Assembly: GCA_964007475.1 (NCBI GenBank)
Contig: OZ023274.1
Coordinates: 6,696,001-6,760,000 of the forward strand
Direction of reading: 5' to 3'
Source of the DNA: Hybos culiciformis
Lineage: Eukaryota; Arthropoda; Insecta; Diptera; Hybotidae
DNA length: 64,000 nucleotides
The notes under the pieces: model-generated
Told to the model about the DNA's origin: nothing
Seen by the model: only the letters and a program-made list of their open reading frames with translations
The model's database searches: none
Part shown: piece after piece, positions 22,830 through 37,100 of the stretch
How the letters are laid out: each line of letters starts with the position of its first letter
Position numbering within the stretch: position 1 is the first letter of the stretch
Made by a program: the position numbers and the translations under genes

Positions 22830-25800
22830 GTAAGTTTTTATCACATATGACTCTTATTTGAAATTTAAGTTTATTTAAACATTTTTTTTTTTGGGTAGCA
22901 AATTTTTATTTACCGCAGATATAAAAAAAATAAAATAAAAAATTTATTTAATATAGATACGTAAAAAAATTTTCCAAAAAAAAAAAATACACATTTATAT
23001 TAAAGGATTTACTTATTTGTGCAAAATAAATGACTCAAAATGAAAACTATACAAAAGCCAAAAATTATGGTTTTAAGAAGTTTTTATTGTTTGTTTACAA
23101 TTTATCTAGATATATGCCACATAAATTATAAATTATTTACTACTCTATATTATTTATGAATAAAATAATTTTATTTTAGTATTTATGTAAAATTTTACAT
23201 TAAAAATATATGCATTGAATGTCTAAAAATTTGTTCATTTTGTTCTATGCGACAATTGGTTTTTATCTAAAATATTAAATGAAAGTACATTAATTACAAT
23301 TTTTACCATTAATCTAAAATTTTAAACAATAATAATTCAGTACGCTTTTTGGATTTTTAGAACCAGAAGCTTTGGGTTCAATATCAAACTGTTGAGTCAG
23401 AAGCTTGATTCAGGTTCTTATTCTTATTATGTGTATAATTGCTGATTATTAAAATAAATGTACATAGATAATGTAATGAATATTCACTAAGTACATAATT
23501 TTATTTTTTATGAAATTAATTATTCTAAAAAATCAATAAAATTTTCAGGAACCTTTTTGTTTATTTTCTAAAAAGCTTTTATAATAATCAAATTAAATTA
23601 GGCTAATAAAAGTTTACCAAATACAGAACATATTTATAGCTTCATTTTATTTAATCTTCCGAGGTACTTTAATTTTTTAATAAGTATAAAATTGTATTAT
23701 TATTATTTTTTAAAAAGTAATGGCTAAAAGAAAGAGGTCAAAATCCTATAGAATTATTTGCTTTAAAGAATATTCGAAGCTTTTAAAAGTAATATGAATA
23801 ATCTAAAATTCGACAGTAGAGAAATAATGTTAAAAAGATTTATCGGTTTTGTTTATTTCACAATTTAAGTTGATTATTTTTATTTGAAAAAAAAAATGGC
23901 ATTTGTTTCCATTTTGAATTATGTAACATTTTTGTGGTTTTTAAAGCTACCTGCATTTGATATGAAACAAGAAAAAAAAAAAAATTGCTCAAAGATGAGT
24001 TGAAAAGAAGATATGTGTTTCATAACGTGATATTTTATTTCACATTATAGTCTTAAAATTCATTGCAATTCACATGTCAGTTGAGAGAATGTTTTTTTTT
24101 TTGTTGTATTAAGGTAGTGGGTTTTTTTTTTAACAGCAATTTAAATCAAGAAAAATATTTTTTAAAAAAAGAATTTTTTTTTTTATGTTTCCTTTGATAT
24201 TTCAAAATTAGAAAAAAATTCATTACATCTTCTGTTGAGTGTATTTTATGATTCATTGATTGAGTCCAATCCAGAAACTTGTATACATATATTTATATTT
24301 TAATTAGTAAACTTTTAATGTGCATAGTTATTATAATTTTTTTTAAATATTTATTTGTATTTATTTTTAAAATTTTTCAATAAAAAATTCTTGTTTCCAA
24401 TACTTATGTAATTATTATTATTTTTAAGAATAAGTTGAATATATCTCAAATCAAGTAGGTATGTATTATTATTTTAGAACAATTTTTCAATTATTGATTC
24501 AGTGTATTACAGAGAAAATAGTACGATACGGTGGGAGTATTTTTTAAATATATAAAGTAATTGATTTGATAGGAAAAGTACAGGAAATACTAAAGAAATA
24601 GGCTATGTTTATCCTTCTGGCGACTTGAGATTTGTAAACACAAAGAAATATATAGCTTTAACCATCATAAAAACCTGATTTTTTTAAAATAACTATAATC
24701 AAAATTATTTCTTAAACCCTAGTGTACTTAAATACTTACTAAAATAAAATGCATTAAAATAAATTTTATTAAAACTAATTTAATCAAAATCAATTCCGTA
24801 TAAAATATTATTTTTTATAACATCTGTTTTCAAGGTTTCAAATTAAATAAAACAAAAAAAAAACATTTTTTTTTGCGAACTAAGTACATGTAGGTATTTT
24901 ACTTTAGGTAAATTCTATTCAAAAAAAAAAAGCGCTGAACAATTCATGAGCTACTTAAGATATATTTATAATTTTTTTTTTTAATGACAAAAACCTCGAC
25001 AAAAATCCTTAATTTATGTATTTCTTTTTTTTTATACATTCCATATTAAGTGTGTATTAACAGTCACTCAAGATTCAATCAAAACTTTAATTTTTTTTAT
25101 TTCAAGATAAAATCGTGTGGGGTTATAAAGATTAAGGGTAGAGAAGTGAGCCTTCCAAAGAAAAAAAAAAAAAAACTGAGAAATAAAATAAAATAAAAGA
25201 AAAAATTTAACATATTGTATGGTACTTTTATCATACTTTTATATATATATATATAAAATAAATTATAGAAACAAATAAAAAGTATTGTTGTCTAGACGTT
25301 TGAAAAAAAAAAAAAAAAAATTATTATTATTATTTTTTTTTTTAATTTATTAAAAATGCGTTTTACCACTATTATTATTTTCTTTTATATTTTACTTGCG
25401 AAAAAATTAAATATAAATCATATGTTTTTGGCGTACATAATAATTATGTATTTAAATACCTAGTAGAAAGAATATTGAACTTTAATCTAAAATTTATAAA
25501 AATTATTTAAAACAAAAATAAATCTTTTTTTTATTTTTGTTTAATTTAAAAATTTTTAAATACTTAATTATAATATAGGTATTTTTATTTCATATAAATT
25601 AAAAATAAAAAGTTTTATTTTTAAAATTTCATATCAGTTGGTAAAATAATAATAATAAATAAAATATATTGTATGGGTATATATTTCCTGTAAGTATATA
25701 TTCTTCTATAATTATGTATAAAGTATAAAATATTGTATACAGAATTTTAATATTAATTTAAAAAAAATTAACAAAGAGTAAATATTGAAAATGTAAAAAA

Positions 25801-26464
25801 ATATATATATAGGTATACATATATATAGGTACTTATAAACAAAACGTGCATTCTATTTTAAAAATATTTTTTTGTTTACAATTTTTTTATTTATTTTTTT
25901 TTTATTGTACATATATGTTTTCATTTTTTGCATTATTATGTGCAATAGATACAATATTGAGTTTGGAGAATATTCTAAAATTAAATTGTAATATTAAGTA
26001 TTATTTGGAAAAAAAAAAAATTCTATTTTTCATTTGTTTGCTTGTCTGTTGTTAAATTTCAATTTTTTAAAGTTTTTGAAATCTATTTTTTTTTTTTTCT
26101 AAATCTACTTAAAACAATGTTCAATATAATAGAATTCTGTACATTAGAGAATTATTTTTTTTGCACTCAAAAAATATATCGCTATGCAGTCAAAGAAGAT
26201 TTGGCGCCAAGATTTTGTTTTATATTAAAAATACATGTATTACTATTCCAATATTAAAACAAAGTGAAAAAAAATTACATTTATGTCTATTTTGCAACAT
26301 ATTTATAAAAACATGATGAGATTTCCTATTAAGTATATCAATCTTAAATTCAGTTAAAAGAAAAACTCAAATCGAAAACTTTAAGAATCTCTAAACAGAT
26401 TCAAATTAATACCAAAAGTACTTTTTTTTTTTAAATATACTTTCAAACATTCCGGAAAAATTAA

Positions 26465-26799
26465 TCTATATATATAAAAGCGAAGTTGTCTGTTTGTCTG
26501 TTCCGAATAGGCTCCTAAACCGCTCAACCGATCGTTTTCAAACTTACACCATGTCTTTGTGTCATGTCGGGGGTCGTTATAGGCTATTTGATTGGCCTCC
26601 TACCCAGGAACCTCCCGTGAGGGCGGACTTCAAAAGTTCGTTAAAATTTGATACGTACAAAGAGTAACAAAAAATTTGTTGACTTCCTACCCAGCGACCA
26701 CCCCACATTTTCCTGCAACATTTTTCTGCAACATTTCAAGAAAAATGTTGCAGCAACATGTTAGCAATACTACCGTGCGAAGCCGGGTATTTCGCCTAG
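26465..26799 (+). mobile_element. Helitron-type non-autonomous element
   Basis: A 335-bp element. The 5' end TCTATATATATAAAAGCGAA has the TC start and the TATAAAAGCGAAGTTG consensus seen in insect Helitrons. The 3' end has a short hairpin (GCGAA at 26777-26781 pairing with TTCGC at 26791-26795) followed immediately by the CTAG terminus at 26796-26799. It lies between A and T with no target duplication, as Helitrons do. An extra perfect 15-bp stem (26713-26727 with 26739-26753) lies about 46 bp before the end. No Rep/helicase ORF is present. Confidence 0.88.
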
Positions 26800-26808
26800 T
26801 ACATACTT

Positions 26809-26856
26809 TATATTCTATATATAAAATTTTGTTATATTCTATATATAAAATTTTGT
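26809..26856 (+). repeat. 24-bp perfect tandem duplication
   Basis: Two exact adjacent copies of a 24-bp unit beginning TATATTCTATATATAAAA, starting 9 bp beyond the Helitron end. It is not part of a gene. Confidence 0.9.
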
Positions 26857-27580
26857 TAAGCTAATGAAATCAGTTGAATTTTTATTCCAGTAAGTATCAA
26901 ATTTTTTTATAAAAAATTTTATACTTTTCCACTAGCTCTCATTTAATGAATTTTTTAAAACAAAATGGAAATAAAAATGAAAAATTAATAGTAGTTTTGA
27001 AAAAAAAAAATTAATTTTATTTGAATAGGGAATATTTATTATTATTATTAGTTATAAATTGTTAATTTAATATTAAAATTTATTACCTTGTTGTTTGGTG
27101 GTATTCAAATTAATTTAAACTTTAATATCGAGGAATATTTATTATGTTTAAATAGATATTTATATGATATTACAATTATATTTGATGGCTTATATACTGC
27201 TGATATCTAAAACAGATTGACTTCATAAATATAAAGGTTATAATATGCCACAAACAACTCTGATTTAAGTTTATAATTTTTTAAACCAAAATGAATTCAA
27301 CACGTTTAAATGGGGTAGTTGTTACATATATTTAAAGTTTCTCAAAAATATAATAGTGAATGTAGACAGATTCTCAGTATATTTATGTATATATTATGTG
27401 ATTCACATATCCAACTTCTTCAATTTTCATCCTCATTCATTCATTTATTAAACAATTCCAATACTACTTAATATAATATTCAATAAAAAACTCAACAAAA
27501 ATCTATTGAAAATCGTTTAAAGAATTAATCTAGGCAATAACTTAATATACATTACACACATTACCTACACATTTTATATA

Positions 27581-28045
27581 CACACAGTATCCGCCAATTG
27601 AAAGTGTACGTTGTATGTATTTCATATTTTTTGTCTAAAATTGTTTCAGTTTTCTTAAGTTTTACATGCTTCTCATTTCAACGAATCCTTGATACTGATA
27701 CTACTTTTTTGCCATTTATCAAAATAATTTTGAGATAATATAAAATTTGGGAAAAACTACTAGTAATGTAGTGATGCTTTTTGAAAGGGGATTGGATGTT
27801 TATAATTTTACTATTATGAATTTTGTCACTGCTTTAGGTTTAGGTTTGAAGTTAAAAAATAAGTCAAAAACGCATTTAAAAAAAAAATATTCCAAAGGCT
27901 TTTAAAATATCTTTATGTCGATCTTTTCTTAGTTTCAAGGGTCTATCTAAAATCTAAATGACAAAAATATAAAACTTCCGAAAACTGAACAAATCTTTAA
28001 TAAAACAAAATATAACGGATACTTTCAATTGACGGATACTGTGTG
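27581..28045. mobile_element. Tc1/mariner-like miniature transposon
   Basis: A 465-bp element bounded by TA on both sides (27579-27580 and 28046-28047). The terminal inverted repeats are about 37 bp with only a few mismatches. Both start CACACAGTATCCG, then CAATTGAAAGT, and end CGTTGTAT or CGTTATAT. The TA flanks point to the Tc1/mariner superfamily. The interior has no transposase; a Phe/Lys-rich minus-strand ORF crossing the right end is chance. Confidence 0.88.
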
Positions 28046-31000
28046 TATTCTTAGTTTTAAATAAATTGAAAAAATATTTTTTTTTTTTATAATTTAATAG
28101 ACAGATGCAATTATGAATGAACAAAAAAAAATAAAATAAAAAATCAAATACGTTTCTTAGTGGTAGCTGGATGGTGTAAATAGAAAATTTATTAAAAGTT
28201 TGTATTGTATTTATATAGCTTGAGAATAGCATTTTCCAGCAAAAAAAAATAAAATAATAATAACAACTCAGTAGAGTTCAGAGAGGACAAAAACAAAAAT
28301 TTTTCTCGTTGCACACGTACTTGTATATATATAGTTATTATACGTATGACGTACTTTTAAATATTGGGAAAAATTATGAAAAAAGGGGATGAATATTTTC
28401 CTGCTGCTGTATAGTAGTTGCCTATTCAATGGTAACGATGATGGTGTATTTATATTATATATATATAAAAAAAAAAAAACAAAAAAACTGTAAAATGTGT
28501 TTGCTGTCTTCTCTTGCATATGTATAAAATTATGCTTCAGGAGGTGAAGGAGTATGAAAAATGTATGTAGAATACGCATAAAAAAAAAAGAAGGAAGGTC
28601 AATGACTGGGTGCGTTGCTGCGTACATACGGATGAAAATGAATTTTTATCTCGAAGCAGTTTATATTTTATAATGCTTTTTACAAATAAACATTTTTTGT
28701 TTTTGTTGATTATAAAATTATTGGTTAAAATTTTTTTTTTGTATTTAATGATTTTGATCTCATGCTCGTTCTAAAATTCTTTTTTTTTTGATTTGATAAA
28801 TTTTTATAAAATTTATCAAAATTTTGTATTTTAAAAGACAGATAATGGCGTTATAACATTTATTGAAAATTATCTATTATATTATTTTTCTTTAAATTTC
28901 GAAATCTCGATATTTTTTATTGATTTAATTTTGTAGAAATTTACTTACTATATTTACATAGAGTATATAAAGTTCTGTACGTTTAAATTCTATATGTGGA
29001 AAATATTTTATGGTTGGACAATAATAAAGCGTTGTTATTGTATAGAATAATCTTTAAAATGTTTTAATTTGAACACATTTGGTTTAAAGTTTGTTATTTT
29101 TTTCACTAAAAATTACTGAAATTTTCGTGGAATGTATTAATTGCAACTTAGACATTTATAATTATAAATAATTAAATAAAATATTTGATTGTAGAATCTT
29201 TTATAACAGGATTAGATTTAAAACTCGATTACTGTTTGTACTTGTTATTCAACTATCATTGTGCTGTGATGAATTCTCTCTCCTTCACAAAAAGAAATAT
29301 AAAGATGTTTTTGCCTCGGTTTTTGCTATTTTTTTTATGAAATGCTAAGCTTGCATTTGATACAGTTGCGAGTAACAGAAGAGTGTTTATTAAAATAAAC
29401 ACTATATAGTTTAAATTTTGAATTTTCGAGACTGGGAGTCCTAATACTGATTCCATTACCATCAAAATTATAAACAAGCATTGATCTTCGCCTTGATCTA
29501 TTTGGTCAACTTTAGAAAATGAGTAAAAAAATACCTAATAAAAATATGATTTTCCAGATTTTTATTTTTGAAATTTTTTATAAAATATAATTATAACGTT
29601 AAAATCTATGGGCACAACAACTAAAACACAAAATCTCTGAACTGTTAACATTAATAGGTAATAATCAGTAGTAGGTACTAAGTAAGACGAAAATGTAAAA
29701 ACTTTTGCTTTAATTTTTTTTTTTTTTTAGCTCTACATAGAAATTATTTAGAAATATATAAATTTTTGAGATGATGGTGGAATACTAAATTAGTTTGTTT
29801 GCTGTTCATTGTGCCTGCCTGTATAACTAACTAACTATATACTTACATTTTAAAATACTATGTGCAAATATCTGATGCTGTATAAAATTTTCATAATCTT
29901 TAAAAATAATGTTGTTTTAAAATAAATGTTAGAATCCTCAAAAAAAAAAAATTATTTTCCTTTTTTTGTTGGAGGGTTCAAACTATATTACAGTCTTTTG
30001 AAATTATTTGTGTACTTATAAAATATTGTCAAAAAAGAAAAAAAAAGAAGAAAATCGTATGAAAAAATGTTAAAAAAATTATTGATCGCTTACATTATGT
30101 ACTTTTGAAAAAAAAATTTCACCTCAGCATTATAAAAGAAAAAATCGATTGGTACTTCAAGTTTCATAAATAGTTTTATTTAAAATTAATAATGAATTTT
30201 TCATTTATTCAAACAAACGCGGCTGTAAATCTTTGCAAATGCATAAAATTAAAAATTGAAATTTTTTATTAATGGTATAAATATAAACAATTTTGGTTTA
30301 TTCTTAGATACGCTTTTCCTTCACGTAATATCTTGAAACAAGAAAACTGTGAGTTTTAGTGTTTTGTTAAAATTTAGATGGTTTTTAATTTCAATTTTTG
30401 ATTCGTTTATTATTACTAAAAACTTCTTCAGGACTTTTTGTCTATTTTTATTAATACCAATCAAGTTATATATATTTAGTTGAATTTTTTTGATTAAAAT
30501 TATAGGTGTACTCACAGATTGCCGTGTCGGCTATTAAACATACAACAAACTTAAAACGTTATTTTTTTTCGGTGTTGAAACTGAAAGGTATATGATAATT
30601 GTAACTTCATAATAGGGGGGAATATGAGTTTTGAAAATAAATTTAATATAAAAAAAAAGTTAACTATTTTTTTTTTTTTTGGTTTTTTTTAAATAGTATT
30701 TTTTCCCTTTTCATGATATTTTGTTAATATTTTTACATTTATGTATATTTTTATGCTTTTTGTGTTGTTTACATTTTTAGAATTTTTTCATTTTTAATTT
30801 GAAATTTAATTTTATCTTATTTTAATTTGGAAAATTTGATGCAGCAGCAGCAATGTAAAATTATTCTATACGTGAAACGTGTTTCTAATTATATGGCTTT
30901 AATTGTAATGCTGTGAATAAACAATTTTTTTTTTTTAATAATTTTATTTTTATTTGTTTTTTTTTTGCTATATTTTCTTTGGAAAATAAATGACTTTGTG

Positions 31001-31325
31001 AGATTTCTGAACATAGATTTGAAATTGATTAATTGACTAAATTTAGAATTTTTCTTTGTATATATACGTACAATACATAAAATAATTTCATTAAATATAT
31101 GCTTAATAATTTTCTAGATTTTATTTTTTTTTATATACATACATACCCTGCAATATATAATTATGTACGTTATAACAATTATAACCAAAACCTTTTCATG
31201 CGATGCGGTTGTGTAGTTTTCATATCACAATTTCTAATGTTTTTTTTTTATTTATATTACCTAATATAAAAATCAATATCATATAAATAAGACATACTTG
31301 AAAAATTGATTTTCTTTTAAACGCA

Positions 31326-31765
31326 GTCAAAGTTAGATGGTCATAGGCCTTTTTGTCGTTAACGTGCCACTAAACTCAATTTTACTACTTTTAGACATTC
31401 GACGAAAGTGAAAATTTTAAGTGTGATGAAAATTGTTGCGAAATATTTTTGTAACGATTTAAGAAGTTTGAGACCGTCGGAAAAAAATATAAATTCTGGC
31501 CGGCTCACTTAGACATTTTCCGTTTTTACTTTTTTTTTTTTGTGGTCCCATACCGCAGGAGAACGTTTAAGGCAACCTCATTTTTAGAAACCGATTTTGT
31601 CTTTTGGGCACTAAGTTTAAAAAAAGTACGCTGCTCAATTTTTCGGGACGTCGGTTATCCTTAAAAATTTGTTTCACTTATGAAAATCGGTTCCAGCGAG
31701 GCAGAGAATTTCTACAAACAGTCTATTTCGCTCTAGTGGCCTCTTAAAGTGATCCCATTTCTGAA
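31326..31765. repeat. Unclassified, less AT-rich interspersed segment
   Basis: About 440 bp with much more G+C, many CpG sites and fewer homopolymers than the flanking intron. It contains an internal inverted pair AACCGATTTT (about 31589) and AAAATCGGTT (about 31683). No ORF, clear terminal repeats or target duplication are visible. It looks like a foreign insertion or a truncated transposon, but I cannot name it. Confidence 0.4.
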
Positions 31766-33508
31766 ATATTTAATAAAAAAAAATTAAGCATTTAATATTT
31801 GACTTCTTTTTTTTTTTAAAGGTTCAAGGCTGTTCGTCCATAATAATAATGGCAATGAAAAAATTTAACTCATTCTTCGTGTCTAATTTTTTTTTGTTCT
31901 GTTTAAGTTTCTATACAGGAAAATTGACATTGATTTACATAGTACATAAAATGTTAAAAAAAATAATAATAACGAAAAATGAAATTAATTATCAATTTTA
32001 ATCAAAATTAGAAAAAAAAATTGTTATTATTTATTAGTAGTTATAATCATATGACCGTTATTGAAAATGGTCAAGGGGCTAGACAATTTCACTTATTTAA
32101 TACAAAATAATCCAATATTGAGTTATATTTTAGCCATTACTGAAAGAAGCTATTATTATGACCAAATGATTATTATAATCAGTAATTATGGCTTAAATTT
32201 CAATTGAATGTTTTTAATCATTGGGTAACATTTTTTTAACTTCGACTACGAAAATTTGCTTGCAAAAGACGCTGCATCACTGTGGCACGGTGGCCCGGCA
32301 TTTAGATTTTTTTTTTAATTTAGCCCAAATGCTTGAAACCATCACTGTTGCAGAGGATAAGGAAAGTTAATTTAGATTTATTAAAACCGGATTTTTTTTG
32401 TTTTAATTAGCTAATAGTAAATTTCCTAACTTTTCACAGTTTTCAGTGTCAATAATATTGCGGGAATTGTAATATGATTACCTTATAACTATTTCTTATT
32501 TTCTATCTAAGTAATTAATTTACCCTTTTTACCCTCATTTATGTCGTTCGTTGTTGTTTATGTCATACATATATATATCTATATGTAAATAAAAATGATA
32601 AGAAAGAAAATATTCTTACCTCATATTTTACAAAAATTATTTAAAAGAAATTTTTTTTTTGCTAAAATGAATTAAATCTGGCGCATGCACAAGTATTTTT
32701 TTTTCTTAAATTTCTTCTTGTAAAATGAACAAAAATATAACATTATTTTAATGGAAATTAAAAGATGAAATTATATTTTGTTTGCATATTCTGTGGAAAA
32801 AAAAAATATGTATAAGAAAAAATTGTGAGTGACAGATAAGAAATGTGAATGAAATTTTGAAAATTGCAATTGAATTATGTATTTGTAATTCATGGGAGGT
32901 CAAAGCTATATATATAAATAATTATACTTACTGTTTTTGAAAAAAAGTAAGTATACGTTATAACAAGTATATATTTAGATTAATGAAGGGATTTATATTT
33001 TATGTTATTTGGTTGATTGAAAATCTCTTACTCGAATAACTTGGCTGGCAAGTGAAGTATGTATTTTTAAATAAAAAAAAAACATTAAAAGCGGTTTCAT
33101 AAGATTTTCCATTTTTTTTCAGAACATGTGAGAGAATAACACGAGGATAAAATTTTTTTATTGTTTTCTAACAAAATACCTGTAGTGATGTGTATTAGGG
33201 GTTTCTTTTTGTTTTTTCCACAAATGTGATAAAATTATTTTTTTTTCTTAAGATTTGTCGTCATTTTATAAAAATAAAAAGTATTTATTATTAGGATAAG
33301 TTTACATCTTGTCACTACTACTGATTGAATATTGAAATATCTGCTAACGTTAAATTTCGAGGAAAAATAATTTTCCTTCTTCATAATATCTGTTTCTTGA
33401 ATATTTTGACATTTTACTTGAACAATAATCGCAGCAACAAAATTCAAAGTGATTAAATTATTTACATTTAATATAGTCTTTCAAATTTGGTAAATTTATG
33501 CGATAAGT

Positions 33509-34138
33509 CAGTGGTGCCCAATCTTTTATAGCCACGGGCCATTTAAAAAAAAATGACAGGGTTTGGGGCCAAATATTAAAAAATCATTCTTTCAACTTAG
33601 CCCTACATATTACAAATAAATGACATATTTTCATATTTTAAAAAAAATTATTGAAAACATTAAAAAGAACAAAATTTTATTATGACTATAATTCAGTTAA
33701 AAATATAAGCACTTCACAACTATGTTAATTATAATGTGTCAATATATATATTTTTTGGAAAAGTATCTCGAGTCTGTAAAACTAATAATTTGCCGTTTTG
33801 AATTTAATAGACATCCAAGCTTTAAATGTAAAAAAATAAGCCTTCTATATTTTTCATATTACTAATTAATTATGCATGAGTTCGTACTTATATAAAGTAC
33901 CTAATCCAGTATTCTTGCTACTTGGGATCCAAATTAAAAGAAATTAAATATTTTTTTCCTGTTTAAGAATTATTACTGTACGAAATAAAAAATAAATATA
34001 AACAAATTATAAGAAAACTTTTATTTTGTATTTTATTTAAATTCTTAAAAAGAAATATAATTTTATGAAAATTTGTAGATATATTAATCATAAAATTCAA
34101 ATCATAAAAATCATAAAAATGTTTATCGGGCACCGCTG
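33509..34138. mobile_element. Probable hAT-like non-autonomous element
   Basis: A 630-bp segment whose left end is CAGTGGTGCCCAATC and whose right end, read inward on the minus strand, is CAGCGGTGCCCGATA. The CAGnGGTGCCC form and internal AGCCACGGGCC are typical of hAT ends. No 8-bp direct duplication is visible; instead the flanks are inverted (TTTATGCGATA left, TATCGCATTAAA right), so the true repeats may extend outward. No transposase ORF. Confidence 0.62.
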
Positions 34139-37100
34139 ATATCGCATTAAAAAGTAGAAAATTTAGAATTTAGGAAAATAGTTTTATTTCGCAGTTGAAA
34201 TAAGAGTCTCTCCCTTGGTAGATGAGAGAAATATGAAACCCAGGAAAATTGAACAAATATAGGATTCAAAATGCAACTTACAGATATAATCTCAATGAAT
34301 AAAAAATTTTCAATTTGAATTGAGTATCAAATTAATAAATTCTAGCAAAATAATTTTTTCTTTACATTTTAATAATTTTCTTTATTCGAAAATTAAAAAA
34401 AAAAAAAAACTGCGACAGGTAGGTATAAAATTTTATTACTTAGTGAATTCATCAATATTTTTTATAAAGTAAGATGAAATAAAGAAAAAACAAAAAAACA
34501 AAAAAACAGCTTGGATTATAAATTCGTTGATTTAAAAGGTATACTTGTATTTATTTATTGAAAATATGGATTCTTCTTTAATGGCATTGTTTATGCCTAC
34601 GTCTAACCTATCTACCTACCTCGATTAAAAAAAAAAAAAAATACTTTTATATAATTTATTAAGAAAAACGCGATAAAAAAAAATGTATATTATTTATTTA
34701 AAAAAAAGCCACTTGCCAAATTGTGCATTCATTTTTTTTTTTTTTTTGTTAAAATGTAGAACTAAACTATTAGGTTCAGTTTATTTTTTGTTTTGTATAT
34801 TATTTTCTTTGTACATAATATCTCCAACATTAATACTTTTATGTACACGTCTACTTATCGATCTTTGGTTTCTTTGCTTTATATACTTACGTTTTTTTTT
34901 AATTTCTACCTGAATAAAGATAATCTTTTTCAAGGGTGCAAAATGCTGTCTGATTCTTAAAAATATTAAAAGTATTCATCATAGGCATGTTGAAAAATGT
35001 TATCAATCTAAGTATAGAGGAAAAAAAATGTTTGATTGAAAACTTGCTTAAAACTTTGGACAAAGTTAAATTTTTTTTAATTTTCTCTACAAAATTGGAC
35101 TGTTGTCTTATAATTTTGCCAAACGAGATCAGGTCTGTTAAAAAAAAAATGTTAATAAAACAATACCTAAGTATGTATTCATATTTAAAATTGATAAAAT
35201 AGTAAATTTTTCAAATTATTTAATTTTTGTAAACTACACTATCTGGTGTAGTACAATTCATTATTTTTCTTGTAATAAGAACAAAATTTAATGGATTTAT
35301 TACTTCAAATATTATACATACTTATTTGAATGGATTTTGATTACTTTAGCAGTTATAGAGGATGATGGAAATTCTTAATTGTTAAATGTTTGTGTTTGTT
35401 TTCACGGCATATGTATAAATTTAGAAATTTATGCGAAATTAAGCTCAATAAAATTCATATAAAATTTATGTATTAATTTTATTTTGCAAAATACTTAAGC
35501 TTCAGAAAAAAAGATGTGATATATACAATTTAAATAATGCTCATATTTGATAAAATCTTTTATTTTGTTATTTTTATTTTTTTTTGTCTAGACTTATTAA
35601 AATTGTGTAGAAAGTATTAAAAATATTATTTTTTATTTTAGTTAACATGGATAAGATATATAATACAATGAAATATAAAGAATATCATAATATATATATA
35701 TATATTTTAATTAAATTCTTAGAAGCTTTTTTTGGATTTATTGTTACAAAAAACTACAAACCTACATAATGTTTGAAAACATAGATTTTCAAAATATAGT
35801 AGAGTTCAGCAGACTAAAGGACCTTATTATTTTTATTTTTGTTTTTCTAAAATGTGGCAACGTTACTTTTATATTTTATAATTCAGAAACTGATATCATT
35901 AAAAAAAATAAATATATGTAGGCAGGTAGGTATACGTTTAAAGAGCGAAAATTAAATCCTTATTTACCTACGAAAAAAAAAAAACCAAATGAAAAAAAAA
36001 AAAATCTTAGGCCTGAACAAAATATAATACACAGCACCACCTGCTCTAAATTATGTCAATAGCCTTTTATATATTTTTTTTTTGTTTGAAAGGAAATGCT
36101 TTTCGATTCCTTTTTTTTTTCTGTTGCTGAAGTTGTTGTTGTTACCGAAAATAACCTGATTTTATTTTACCAGAAAAATTATACTCTTCAGCGTTAACTA
36201 AATATTTGGTTGTTTTATTTTTATAATTTTATTTTTTGGTTTAAACGAAATGTATGAAGTCTTGGATGCTTTTGTAATCTTGAAACACAGAAAGTTTAGG
36301 AATCCTTGGAGGGAATATATTGTAATACTGAAATGATGCTGGAAATCCCTTTTATTTGCTTTTAAAGCAACAAGTACGAGTTTTTGATCGGTATTTATCG
36401 TTGATAAGGGAGTGCAGTGCACTTTGAAACAATTTGCCGAGATAAATCTCAACAGATAAAGTCAATAATTGTTTTAAAAACTCACTTTAAAACTAAAATT
36501 AAATCTATAAATAACATAGACTTATTACAATTACAATGGTTCGAACCATAAATAGTGAAATTTTTAAGTTTTACTGATTACGCATATTATTTCTAGGACA
36601 GAAATCAATGGGCCAACATAATACTTGGTCAAATGAAAACTATTTTTAGCATTAAAATAAAATAATTTATTAGATTAGATATTTAGTACAAATTTTTTTT
36701 TAAAGTAAATAAAACAACTTGCAATTAATTAATTTATTTAAATGTCATATAAAATTAGAAATATTTAGAAGAAAAAAAAAAAAACATGAATTTAGATTTT
36801 TATCTCGCATTCTATTAGTAATCAATGAATTTTTGGAATATTAAGAGTATAATAACTAGATGATTCAAAATCAAGGGGTTCATTCAGACATTTTTAAAAC
36901 GTTGTTAAATTGATTACATCATACACCGGAAAATAAAAACTTAATAATAAATTTAAAAATAAAAATTATTCGTGATTGTGAATTAGCTAGCTAACTAATT
37001 GAAAAAAAAAAAAATTATTTGATTTTAATTTTTTATGAATAAATTTGTAGTTTGCAAAGAAAATGAGGCAATCTTTATTACCGAAAAAGAATTATGACAA

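Larger units (their letters stand above)
22830..33508 (+). other. nemo intron 3, first part
   Basis: AT-rich intron with no supported exon. It contains an AT dinucleotide run (25240-25255), a Helitron-type element (26465-26799), a 24-bp tandem duplication (26809-26856), a TA-flanked miniature transposon (27581-28045) and a less AT-rich unclassified stretch (about 31326-31765). ORFs at 25846-26257 and 27954-28627 are Phe/Tyr/Lys-rich translations of T and A runs. Confidence 0.6.

Noticed and set aside
28268..28627. 119-codon minus-strand ORF
   Set aside because: It is low-complexity and crosses AT repeats in the nemo intron, with no recognisable motif or plausible start context.
36536..36549. 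GGTTCGAACC, a perfect B-box-like motif
   Set aside because: It is only part of a 14-bp palindrome with no A-box or tRNA fold around it.
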